DNA of 64,000 nt. It comes from Tyto alba (lineage: Eukaryota; Chordata; Aves; Strigiformes; Tytonidae). How positions within the stretch are numbered: position 1 is the stretch's first letter; each line of letters starts with the position of its first letter. The notes below the pieces were generated by a model. The model did not search any database, was not told the DNA's origin, and worked only from the letters and a program-made list of their open reading frames with translations. Where the stretch lies: NCBI RefSeq assembly GCF_018691265.1, contig NW_024881322.1, positions 7,750,001 to 7,814,000 on the forward strand. Direction: 5' to 3'. Below are positions 52,632 through 64,000 of this stretch, piece by piece. Both the position numbers and the translations under genes were made by a program.

Positions 52632-54846
52632 GTGAGTGAAATGTGCAGGCCCTTAACAAGCAATTGTCCGTACCTTAATGTAGTAAAGGGTTCTTTTCTT
52701 GTGTGTCTATTGCATCTTTTCAAAGCAGGGTCTCAACCTTTGTACCTCTATCAGTCCAGCTCCTTCCTCCCCTCTTGGAACACCTGCCTGAGTTGGACAG
52801 TTTTGGGTTTTAACCTGCTCCTTTGAAGACCCATCCAGCCCTGGGCTGGGATGCCCTTGTTCTAGTGCCATGCCTGGAAAGGCAGAAGCCCTTGGTGACA
52901 CTTATTTTGTATTTGGTTACCCTCTGTGCTACGTGTCCTTCCTTGGCTCAATGTGTGACTTGCTGATCATTGTATCTTGTGCATGAGGGGGGTCTGTGAG
53001 CTGGAAAGAGACCACAGATCTCTTTCTCATTCTGAAAGTCCGTGTGTTTAAATGAGGTTTGCTCTAACGCAGTGTGACCCAGGCTGTGACCCCTTTCTCA
53101 GTGACATCCACTGCTCTGACCCCTGCTTTTGTGACCGGTAGAGCCTGAGGTCACCCAAATGTGCCCTGGTAGGCAACATTAGCAGGTGGGTTTCTCTTGT
53201 GCTGTGCACAGGGATGGGGTCTGGCTTGTGTCTTTTCTGTCTCCCTTCAACGAAGGATTCACATGTGTATAACTGTTGTGTTTTAAAATGCGTATTTTGT
53301 AAATCAACAATGCTGAAAGTGGCCTGCCGTAGGGAAGTACTCCTTTCTGTTGTAAAATAATTTGAAGTAATAGAAATAAGACATAAGTAATAAGGAAATA
53401 ATAAGCATGAGCAAAACACTGAAATGTTCATGTTAATTTTGAGCTGAGTGCATAAGTGTAGGGTTATGGAGGGGGAGAAATTAGGTGTCTCCTGAATAAC
53501 TTATGTTCACCTGCACCGGGAACACTGAGTTCAGCCCTGGAGTTGTTATTATTATGAGAAAGATTTGGGAGATGAGCAAGAAAAAATTTCAAGTACTGGC
53601 ATGATGTATGTAAATGAAAAACTTTAAAAGAGCCTCCTCGTTAAGTAAGAGAGAAAAGGTGCAATTCTGTAGATACGTAGTGAGACAGGCAGTGAGGGCT
53701 TGTGTACACATGTGGTGAATGTCAAGGAAGTGTATCTCCCACCAGCTTACTGGGGACCTAATTTAGGTGGTATAGCAATTATTTCTACTGATAATGTTGC
53801 TATCGTATGGGAAATACATAAATAAAACTATTTCTTATACAGACTTTCTTTGCACAGGGATTTTACTGATGTTACTCTCTGGAAAAAGTCATGAATTGAC
53901 TGAAATAGCTAGCTTGGTACAACAGTCAAGTGTATAGGCCAAAATCTGAAAAAAAAAACAAAAAACAAAAAACAAACCCACAACTATAGAGGGTAGGAAA
54001 CATCAATATAAATAAAGAAACAAGGTTTTTAAAAAAGGCATTAGGAGTGAAGATGAGGAAGAAATCTCAGAGTGGTTTTTTTTTAATGCCATATTTTCTA
54101 CCATAGGAAGTAAAATCAGTAAATATCTTATTGAAACCAACCCCAAATGTGGGCACTATTTGATCTTTCTCACATCGGAGTAGTTTTATTTTAGAAGACT
54201 CACTCTAAAGCATATGAGGAGTTCTTTTAACTGGATTTTTAGTTGAAAGAGACCTGGATTGCTTGATTTATTAAATTATATCTTGTCTGAACAGTGTAAG
54301 TTTCTCATGCAGTTCCTGCAGGAAACTATACTGATGAGGAAGCCTTAGCAAAATAGTCAATTTAGAATGTCTAGTTGAAATCTACTAATTATAGTCATAC
54401 TCCCCCATCTCTTTTCAGTGATGACAAACTCAGTAGTTTTACAGGATAATTTCATCCAACTTCCTCTTCTCCCTCTTTCATTCTAAATTTTTACTAACAC
54501 CCTGTTAGCCATCTTCTGTTCAGGCAGCTGAGATTCCTGAACCTTCAATTGACCGATCCTCCTTTTATGGGAGACTGAATGCAGGAATTGTATCTCACTA
54601 GAGAAGGAATCTAACAGAACAGTTTTATTCCATGCAAGGGCCACAGTTAAGTTCTTTTGGCTGAAAAATAAATGCTTTTATAATTCAAACACATGGGAAT
54701 AACATGCAAGTACCATGGAAAACAGCCAAGTAATCTAAATCAAGCTAAAATATGTTTCATAGCTACCAAATTTCTGTATAATCATAATAACCAATGAATT
54801 TGTGTTCTGTACAGTAGACTGAAATACATGTTTTTGTCTTTTTCAG
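52632..54846 (+). other. LARS2: LARS2 intron 1 (long-exon-1 model)
   Basis: It runs from the gtgagt donor at 52632 to tttttcag ending at 54846, where the acceptor has a good pyrimidine tract. If the short exon 1 is used, the intron starts near 52187. It holds an A-rich tract at 53949-53976 with interrupting C residues every seven bases. Nothing else is recognised; the 127-codon minus-strand frame at 53048-53431 has no motif. Confidence 0.6.
53949..53976. repeat. A-rich (CAAAAAA)n-like tract
   Basis: A run of A is broken by C at 53959, 53966 and 53973, giving a 7-bp period. Confidence 0.75.
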
Positions 54847-55097
54847 ATATCGTAATGTTAAGAATGCAGTCGCTTTGTCAGAGAGTTGGCACTTGTTCCT
54901 TCTCTTTGAAGAGACAACTAAATGGCTTCCCGGGATTAATTAAATGGCAGAGAAGACTGATTCCTGCTTGTGTCAGAACTATTTACAGTGAGACGGGGAA
55001 ATGGGAAAAAAGCTATGGGTTAGAGACAAGAAAAAGAGTTGAAAAATGGTGGCTCCCAAGAATAAAGGATCAGTTCTGCAGAATTTCAGAAACTGAT
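54847..55097 (+). CDS. LARS2: LARS2 exon 2: start codon and mitochondrial targeting peptide
   Basis: The exon is bounded by tttttcag| and gat|gtaagc; coding probably begins at 54864. Two in-frame ATGs exist, 54855 (G at -3) and 54864 (A at -3). The second yields exactly 78 codons, the length I recall for the human exon, so it is favoured. The N-terminus has no Asp or Glu until a Glu in the sequence YSETGKW, but about seven or eight Arg/Lys, as expected of a matrix-targeting presequence. Segments [24 protein letters not shown] and ISETD correspond to human LARS2 SLLKRQLNG, IKWERR, QTRKDVEKWW and ISEAD. The presequence would be removed on import. The last codon is complete, so the downstream junction is phase 0. 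Confidence 0.93.
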
Positions 55098-56927
55098 GTA
55101 AGCAATATGAGAAACTTGGAAATTACATGTTTAATATTTTTGTTTTCTCAGAATGAAATTAATTGAAACTTAGTTGGCTTATAATGATGAGATATATTTT
55201 ACATTTCGGGGGAAAATACTTTTGCATGATAGTAGGTTATTAGAAACAGTTGATGAAATAAATGGAATAATAATAATAATAAAATCTTGAGGAAAAACAA
55301 GGTGATAAGCAAAGTATGAACTTGTAAATTTAGGAGGTGTTTATGTAATTAATTATTTCTTAATATATTATACCACATTTAGAAATTAATTATTTAAAGT
55401 ATTAAAAGAAACATCTTCTACATTCATAACTTTTGTAAAAAATTTTCTTAGGATCTTGCTCCCAATGATTATGGGAAATCTATTACACTACACACTGTGA
55501 CTCATTAAAATCTATGTTAAGGGAAGATGATTTTTTAAGAATATTTTCTGGTTTACAGTGTCTTAGGAACAATGGGTGACATGCAGAAAAAAAAAGTTTT
55601 ACCATGCAATAAAAGATCTTGAAAACAGTGGTAATCTCAGTCTCTGACTCTTTTTGCCTTCACAATTATGCTCAGTCACATAGTTATAAGAACATTTTTG
55701 TGCCTCTTCATGTTTGTTCTTATTTCCTAAAATGTGCCCCCGTCCAACAAAAAATTAATTCTAGCCAAAAGTCAAAAAGAGAAGAGGCTTGCTTTTTCTG
55801 AGGAATAAACCAGATGAAAATGATGTGCATGCATACATATAGCAGAGAAAGCATTAATTTAGGCTTGTGTCTTTAATATCTGGCAATACATGTATACATA
55901 GGTGTCATATATATGATACATACATTAACTTCTAAGCTGTACTTTTAATTATATTTTTTGTTTTATCCTTACAGTTGAAGTAGATTTAATAACATATTGA
56001 GAGGCAAATAGTGTATAGTGCTGCAATGATGTATTGAGATTATTTCTAATCTTATTGTTAGACAATCTTACTATTATTGGATAAAGAAGTAATATTTGAT
56101 AAATATTTATAATAGAGTTTTGTTCAGAATAGTAGAAGCTGCCCATATTTTTTTTCCCATTATTAGCATAAGAAAAAATAACGTAGGAACTTATCAAGCA
56201 TGTATGGATGATAAATTCAGTGGTAATCAAGATATATTAGGAATAATTTATGTGAGAGAGATAATGTTTGGTTTCTCTGTAACTTTTGTCAATTTACCAA
56301 AACCTGCCTAAATTAGATTATTACTTTATGTTCACTGTGCAAGATAGTGCAGGTAAGATGTCTTTGGATCTGAGCATACGTAGTGGAACTGAACAGTTTC
56401 ACTTCAGTGGATGTTGATGGAATTGCAAATGACTGAGTTAGTCACTCAGTGAGTTACTGCAGTTCAGCAGACAAAAAGCAACTGGCCAGGAGTGAGCTCT
56501 ATGTTTGTTGTAAATACAAAGTAAAACACTTATTTAAACTGTTAGGAGGATAATTTAATCTGTTATGTTTTTATTTTTTGGTGCGACAGATTAGGAGCGC
56601 ACAGATAATCAGTTACAGATGCTATGGTAGGGAATGGTGATTTATTAAGATGCAGTTATGTTAATTTATCTCTTGTTGAATAAAAGTTGATTAAAAACAA
56701 TTTTCAAGTGCCATATTAATATAAATTGATGAGATGGCAGCAAAGTCAGAGAAAACATATCCATTTACAGCCCCAAAGAATTTGAGCCAATTAACTTTCT
56801 CAGAGCTCACTTAGATCAGTTCCAGCAGAACCTTGTTTTTCTTCATGGTACCGTGTACTTTATAATGTGTTTATTCAAATGAAATGCTAACTCATGCAGT
56901 TAAAACTTTCTAAAAATTTCTTTCTAG
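55098..56927 (+). other. LARS2: LARS2 intron 2
   Basis: A 1,830-bp AT-rich intron with donor gtaagc and acceptor tttctttctag. It contains an (AAT)5 microsatellite at 55266-55280 and otherwise nothing recognised. Small open frames at 55619-55801 and 55949-56311 have no motif. Confidence 0.88.
55266..55280. repeat. (AAT)5 microsatellite
   Basis: Five AAT units followed by an A run, within intron 2 of LARS2. Confidence 0.8.
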
Positions 56928-57071
<144 letters not shown>

Positions 57072-59566
57072 TAGTAGGACTGGGTGGGGTTTTTTTATGT
57101 TTTAATATCGTAATTGGTCAGGAAATTAGTATTTTCCAAAGTCAATTAAGGTGCAGCTTTAGTTGGAATATATGCTACAGATGCATAGATAATGACCTGT
57201 GGATCTTTGAATATTGACATTTGAGACTTTTTTAGAACAGGTGATGTTCAGAACTCATTGTTAAACTGTTAGAAGCCCTCTCCAATGATACAGCTGATGC
57301 TGTATCAGCTGTGTGAATCTATTGAAACGCAGCACAGTGTTGATGAGATGTGGGCCACACCGTTTCTGTGATGGGAGACTGAAGACCCTACTGCTGTCTG
57401 TGTGGGACCATGGGGGAGGAGAAGGTGTAGCTGGCAAGAGAAAACTGGGACAGCACAGAAGTCAACCCCTTTCACCTCTTCTGCTCCTGAGAACTGGTTG
57501 ATGCCTTTTGTCAGACTCAGAGGGACATCCTGCTCTTCTGTGCCAGCTGGGAGGGAAACCCTTTCTCATGACTGCTGCAAGTCAGAGGAGCAGAGTCACG
57601 TCACACCTCGCATCGTGTGGGTGTAACTGTAGAGGTTTCTGTTCTGTAGCGGCTGACCGCTTGGCTTGCCTGTTTCAGCCTTGCTCATACATCTGAAATG
57701 CTGTCTTCTGAAGGTACAAGTCTACGAGATAGGCTGAGACTAACATACTTGCTACATCTGCAAGGAGAAATTCCACTTTCCCCTCTGTGTCCCTCTGTTT
57801 TCCGGTTACCCTGTGCCTGCTATAATTTCTCCCTTGCTCCCTTCTCTCTGGTAAGCGGCAGGTGTCCCGAGAGCCTCATCCCTGCAGTCTACAGGTGGGA
57901 TCCTAATTGGTGTTTGGCAGTAAAGGCTGGTGGGTAAAATTTGAAGGATGTAAGGAAGATGTGGGAGAATTGTGGCCTGAGTGACAACCATATTAAGGAG
58001 GAAGATGACATTTGGTAGATGGAAAATGTTAAAAATGGTAGGAAGGAGGAGTATGGAAAGAGAATACGCAATTTTGGGGTAGGGAACAAAAAGGAAAGAA
58101 ATAGCTATAGACAGGAGTCTAGGATGAGACTCAGAAAGGAATTCTGTAATGTAGAAGAGAGATGGAGCAGCTCAAGAATATAGGAATCAGAACCTTCAAA
58201 GAGTACAAAGAAGATGAAGAAATAAATGTTAGTTGCTCGTTGTGTCACTAAGTGCAATTTCCTTGCTACAAGTACCATAGAAGTGTAGTTTTTCCTGGAT
58301 TTATCACCATCCATAAGACTCTTAAAGGTATTGTCACTGAATTATTCAGCGTGCTGCCTTTCCAAATACTATGTATTTTATGCCAATGATGAACATACTG
58401 CACGCTTGAGTATGTGCTGCTGCTTTACAGAAATGCATTCTCATGCTTTTAAAATTACAGGAAAAAGCAATAACTGCCTTAGACTTTAAATGAGAAAAAA
58501 AACCCCCAATGTCTGTTGTAACACTAATCTTTCCTAACTCCTCTGAATGTCCAGAACTTAGATCTCACTTAAAAAAATGAGCTAACTAGGCTCTTGAAGG
58601 GACTTGATTCTTGCTTGATGTTAAGACCACTGGAAATGTCATTTCAGGACATGGCTCATCTCTCATCAATAACAGTGGAGATATCCATTAAATTTCTGTT
58701 CAGAAAGATGAAAACTTGCTTCCTCTTCTACTTGCTAAAATAAAGTGAAAATAATTGGCTACATCCAATAGGATGCTGTAGGTTGTTAGCCTTTGAATAC
58801 AGGGGAAGTAAGCACCTTTAGTAGAAACCTTTGGAGAAAATAAAATATAATTGCAATGAAATACAAGAGCCACTGTGAAAGCAAGTTTTTATTTCCATGA
58901 TTGCCTATTTTTTTTTTCCAGAAAAGTTTTGAAAGTCTTAAAGTTTTTAAATCTTGCGTTTCAGCTTATTTTTATATTTCATGTAAAAATGACTTTGAAG
59001 GATACTAGAGTGCCTGTAGAACATGCTGAATTTCTATAAATATGCGTATCTTCTGTTGTGTTAACCACTTTGAACATCTATTTATGACTAAAGGTGGGCA
59101 GTCAAAGAATTTAATCTTCATGTATGGTTAAGAGACATTAAAGATCTCTCAGATGATTTTCTGAGTATGTCAGACTAAGAGCTATTGTGTTAGTGCTGTA
59201 CATTAACTTCCTGGAACTTACACTTACTTTAAAAAAACTTTTGTTTATTAGCCATGCTAATTTCTCCATCGCTTAGAATTAAAGTCTTTATAATTGATTT
59301 TTCTCTCAATAATTCATCGGCCTCTAGATGTTTTCTCTGACCATTGTCACAGTTGTATAATGTATTAAAGATTTCTTTCTTGTGATGGCTTTGGGCTATG
59401 ATGTAGTTATGTCTTATCATACATAAAATTTTATATTCTCAAGAAAAATGTTTTTCCTTGTATTCACAGAATTACTGGAATTCTTCAGGACATGAGACAA
59501 TGCTTTAGAAACAAAAAAATGTTAGTATGCATAATTTTGAGGTTATTCTATTGATTGTATCTTTTT

Positions 59567-59592
59567 CTTTCTTTCTTTCTTTCTTTCTTTCT
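59567..59592. repeat. (CTTT)6 microsatellite
   Basis: Six perfect CTTT units followed by CT and then AG. On the + strand the tract forms an ideal polypyrimidine run directly before an AG dinucleotide. Confidence 0.88.
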
Positions 59593-59594
59593 AG

Positions 59595-59684
59595 AAATTC
59601 AGCTTTAATATTGCATGTGTGAAAGTTGAGGGACTGCTAATTTTTCCCAAGTCAAAATTCTGAGTAGAAGTGAATGTATTTCAG
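59595..59684 (+). other. Candidate cryptic (poison) exon in LARS2 intron 3
   Basis: The left edge is the AG made by the CTTT tract; the right edge is a possible donor, cag|gtattc, at 59685. The 90-bp segment in phase 0 would add 22 codons and then an in-frame TGA at 59661-59663, truncating LARS2. The donor is weak after position +4, and the encoded residues do not resemble LeuRS. I offer it only as a splice-site observation with no transcript support. Confidence 0.2.
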
Positions 59685-62600
59685 GTATTCAAGGCAAGTT
59701 TAGGGAAAGATTTTTGAGTATTAATGTCGTTTAAACTTTGCTTCCATAATTTCCAAACTAAAAAAAAAGGAAGAGTCATATAAAATAATCTTAGAAACTG
59801 TACCTCTACATATAGGTGTAGAACTGACCCTGGTTAGCGAGTCATAAAACTGTGCTAGAAGCAGTACATATAGGTTGAAAGTGTTTGTAAGGCAATGAGG
59901 AATGATGGACTGTTACCATGAAATATACAGGCAAAAATATTCAGACTTACAGTTCACACAGTAAACTTCAGACTGCAGTGTACATTTGTTGTCTAATAAA
60001 CAGTGAGGCAAAAGAACAGGGAAAATGCATATGGTGTGTACATAGTTGACTAGCTTGAATAAGAGAGGAATGTATGTTGAATACGGTGGGGATGTACTTC
60101 TTAGAGAATGCCTTTATGAGAAAATAGTAAATTAATTTCATATTGATTTAATCTGAACAGGCAATAAATTACTTATTTGTTACAATACTTAAGTAAGGAT
60201 AAGCTTAAGTAAGGATTAAAGCTCCTTTAGTAAACTGGAACCATTCTTTGGAATGCATGCATGTAATTTCTTCATATTGGAGGTGGTTTGAAATCTTAAC
60301 TGGGAAAGTGTTAAATCATTTGGATGCTGTTTTTTTGTTTTTCTGAAATGGAACATGAGTATTTCATTTTTCTGGCTGGATAGGATCTGATTTTGTTTCA
60401 ATTAAAATATTATAGAGAGGTAATACGCACTGAAATCTACTGATATTTGCCAGAAACCTGTACTTCACCAGCATTTTAAGTGGGAAAATAATTTGTTGCT
60501 CTTTTTTTCCCCTATTGTTTTTGGAAGAAATACTGCTTCAGCATAAAGCCATAGATGATATTGGTGACTATTGACACTGAAAATGTGCAATCAAACAGAT
60601 TACCTAATGAGCAGCAGCCTTTTCTGCAGTACCTGACTGGCTGGTCATTTATTAAATGGTGTACAAGGGTGGGGTTTAATGCAAGTGTAACATCACAACA
60701 GGCAGCCACTTTTCCAATGTACTGATGAGTGATAAGCTTTGCAGAGTTGTCAGCAGGGGGTGCATGAATGTGTGTATTGCAGTACAAAGGTAGTCTCCAG
60801 GGTTGTACGGCCATGGGGCCAGCACAGGGATTGTGCTGCTGGATGAGGAACTCCCATTTGTTTTACCTGAAAATCTGACTGGTGAAGCGTTGTCTTGTTT
60901 CAACACTCCTCAAGGACCCGTAGGCAATGCATGGGAAACAAACTCTGTCATGCACTTGGATTGGGTTGCTGGGTAAATGGTTTGCAGAGTACATCTGTTG
61001 TAAGATAACTTGTTTATATTGTAATTACTGAAGATAAAGTTTGAAGTTTTTGTGTAGGAACTGTAAACCATATAGATTACTTAGCATGAATTCTCTGAGC
61101 TAGTCTCTTTCCAAAATGTGTTAAGGATAACATGTTTCTTGAAGTACAATTAAAACAATTTTTGTATGTGGAGAGTTCTAGTCACAGATCTTACTACAAA
61201 CATATTTCTTTAAAAATATTTTTTAAAAGTAATTTATATATTTTAAATTACAAATTTGTATCTATTAATAAACCAATCCAGAACTATAATGCGCAATTTT
61301 TGGTTGTGTTTTCTCTGTGAATTTACATTCATGTTGTGAATTCAAATGTAGGAGTTTTGTAAGAAGAGATTTCCTGTTCATTATTTGAGAGTGCCATGTA
61401 CAAATTATAGAGATATTAGTGGTGATTTTCGCCGTGGCAGATTTCAAGTGTGCTGCTGCTCAGGGAAAAAGTATTTACCATTGCTTTATCATGCTGTCAT
61501 TATCATGTCTTTGATAAATTCCAAAGTGGATAATTTGTGCCTCTCGGAGGACTGAGAATAATTCCCTTAGCAGTCAGTAAACAGAGAGTGATTCAGTTCA
61601 ATAGTTCCTGTGATATCTTTTTAATAAAATTTTGAATTGAAATTGATACCACAGCGAGACTGTCACATGTGTGAGTTGTGCAGAAATGAGCATGATCATT
61701 TGACGATTCAGGGTGATATTCCTGTACACCAGGATCAGATTTCTTTATATATACTTAAACTGCTCCTCACAGGTGGGATTCAGATCTTGTCAGTGATAAT
61801 TCCACAATATTCCCAAATGTCTTAAAGAACATTTTTGGTTTTATCCAGAAAGTGTTTTTTTAAAAATTGGATGTATTTTCATTAATTGTTCTCCCTTTCA
61901 GCAGTGAATCTTAATACTCTTGAAATTGCAAAAGTGGATGGTATTGAATAAAGGCAAGTTTAACTAAAACTTGAATTTCTCAGTAGGATGAATTATTTTA
62001 ATACATTTCCATTTTCTGATCATCATTAGTTGCTATTCTCCACCATTTTTTTTGTGTGTGAGGCTGTTGTGTCCTTTTGCCAGGTTATTTTCTATGATAT
62101 AAACCAAATGGAAAGTATTACAAGTATCCTATGTGAATTGCATCTTATTTAAATTTAGTCTTCCAGTCGCAAGTACTGAAGGTGTTAAGGAGCTCACTCT
62201 GTTTCATTTTGAAAGAAGAAGAGAAAATGGCGTATTATTTTAAATGCAATTATGTTAGACAAGAATGTGTGAGATTAAGATGAGATTTGTTTTCTAAGTG
62301 TTTGTGGTAGTGTATGGACATAGAATGATTTCTCATATTTTGTATCTTGTGACAACAAGAAATAAATTAGAGCATTTTATAAGCAGAGTTATGTTTTGAT
62401 AGAAATCTGTGTGGGTTGATTATTTTTTAATTTGAAAGTACCTTATCAGAATTCTAATATGCAGCATTGTGTTGTGGAGAAGCACTGAAATAGTCCTTGC
62501 TAGAATGTACACAGTAGTTAAAAATTCAGTATTTTAATCTGTTTCCAGATGTGCCTTGTCTGCTTTTTTTTTTTATTGTGTGGTGGTGGTAATTTTTAGC

Positions 62601-64000
62601 TGTTCTGTAACAGTGTTTATTACCTACTACACTTAAAAGACAATTTAGGCTGCATTCTGGTGGGGATCTTGTGTTTAAAGTGTGTTGTATCTGTAATCTG
62701 TCAGTTTGCAAATCAGATTTTCAACATGTTCAGCCTAATTGTAGGTGGACAGTGGAAGGAGCAGCCATCCTCTCCTTTCTCCTCTCCAACTGCGTGTCCT
62801 CACTCTCTCACTTGTGTGTGATTGCACAATTGTGAGGTAAGTGCAGAGAGGATGACAGAAAGTTGCTGTTGGAGCCAGGGGTGTTTTCTGGCAGCTGGAA
62901 CTTTGGACCATGGATGACCTATTTTCTCAGCCTTTTTTGGTTAGTTCACATCAAGTGTGTCGTGGGGCTATAACTAGAGATAGAAATGTAGACTTTGCTG
63001 TACTGATTCAAATCACTGACCTGTCAGTGAGCCTCTTAATTTCTGGTTGACTTCTCTTGTCACACATTCTCTGAAATAAATATATTTATTTACAGGCATT
63101 TTTGACACTGATTCTGCTGTCTGTCCTAAAATCTAGAATGCATCAATCTGGATATAAGAAAGATATGTCAGCTCCCTGGTCATAGTTTTGAGACATACTG
63201 AGCACATCAGGAGAGCAAACAAGTTCTTTGTTTCCTTACAAACATTAAGGAAAATTCACTGAATCGTCTGTCCTAGTTATGTTGATGGAGGCATAGAACT
63301 GAGTGTTATGAGATCATTGTCAGCTTTGTGTTATATAGTACTTACTGATCTCGCCTACTAATGTCAGTGTGATGGGCTGATAGTTACAGCAATGAATAGA
63401 TGAAGATCCTCTGGGAGGAAGAGCTGAGATCTCACAAATGAATTAGTGGAGTTACAGTGTCTTCCTCTGCTTTGTCCCACAGTCGCATTAAGAGCTCTAG
63501 CCATCATTAACGACAGATTTTTGTCCATGCTGTGAAATGATTCTTTAGAGCAATGCTTCCAGCTAATTTGAAGTCAGGGTCTGTAGGATCTAAAATGATT
63601 CAAGATGCAATTGTTTTTCTTTTTAATAATCTGCTCCTGAAAAGACTGCTCAGTGTGGTTGTTACCAAGCACTTTGTTCCCCCCACAGTAATTAATCACT
63701 TCCTTGCAACTTTATGTTCCTGTGCAAAACATAGTATGTTGAGTGGTAGAAAATGCCAGTCTTTCATAGCTGATCCTGCCTGATCATGTGAACTTCTGAG
63801 GACCTTAAGCAGTTTTAACTAGGGAGAGTTTACCTGGCCACTTCATTGTGAAGACCAGAAACACACAGCTGCCTTTGGTGTTAGTACTGGCTTCTGCTGT
63901 CTTAAAATGACTGTAAATATAGCCTGCCTTCTTTTACCAGGTATAGGCATCCTTAGACTTACGTAGGCCTCCTGTCTTGCAAGATACGCTCATTATTTGT

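Noticed and set aside
52070..52723. Long open frames on both strands in the CpG island (161, 127 and 175 codons)
   Set aside because: They are Pro/Ala/Arg-rich low-complexity translations caused by high GC and few stop codons, overlap each other on opposite strands, and match no family. The island is better explained as the LARS2 promoter and leader.
59595..59684. Next true coding exon of LARS2
   Set aside because: The frame gives residues unlike LeuRS and hits TGA after 22 codons; the expected WDAFGLPAEN segment is missing. Kept only as a cryptic-exon observation.

Overview
The window looks like ordinary vertebrate nuclear DNA, most likely from a bird. Three things support this: a two-exon piece of a spliced gene with GT-AG introns, a 3'-end fragment of a CR1 LINE, and a solo LTR of a type I know as abundant in Neoaves. 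The sequence is moderately AT-rich and repeat-poor, and coding density is very low. There are no operons, ribosome binding sites, CRISPR arrays or bacterial-type features. Almost every open frame longer than 60 codons appears to be chance.

The only gene I can support is the 5' part of LARS2, the nuclear gene for mitochondrial leucyl-tRNA synthetase, on the + strand. A CpG island at about 51850-52550 carries a YY1-type element, a GC box and two imperfect NRF1-like sites, and is the likely promoter. A non-coding first exon follows, with its donor at either about 52187 or 52632. Exon 2 (54847-55097) holds the start codon and the mitochondrial targeting peptide. Exon 3 (56928-57056) holds the class-I aminoacyl-tRNA synthetase HIGH-type motif (HMGH). 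Intron 3 runs from 57057 past the window end, so most of the catalytic domain, the editing domain, the KMSKS loop and the anticodon-binding domain lie to the right.

Positions 1 to about 51850 are a gene-free flank upstream of LARS2. In it I recognise a complete solo LTR (13420-13928) with a perfect 5-bp target-site duplication, a minus-strand CR1 3' fragment (10151-10415), a probable ancient L2/CR1-like LINE coding fossil on the minus strand (about 4640-4870), an AT-rich hairpin microsatellite (9752-9830), two other perfect hairpins, several short tandem duplications and homopolymer tracts. In human, as I recall, a long intergenic gap also lies upstream of LARS2 on the TMEM158 side, which fits.

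I found no convincing new biological system. The observations most worth checking are the short upstream ORF built on the YY1 element in the LARS2 leader, the two in-frame start codons, a microsatellite-built cryptic splice acceptor in intron 3 that copies 15 bases of the true exon-3 acceptor and could define a poison exon, the precisely bounded solo LTR, and the LINE fossil.
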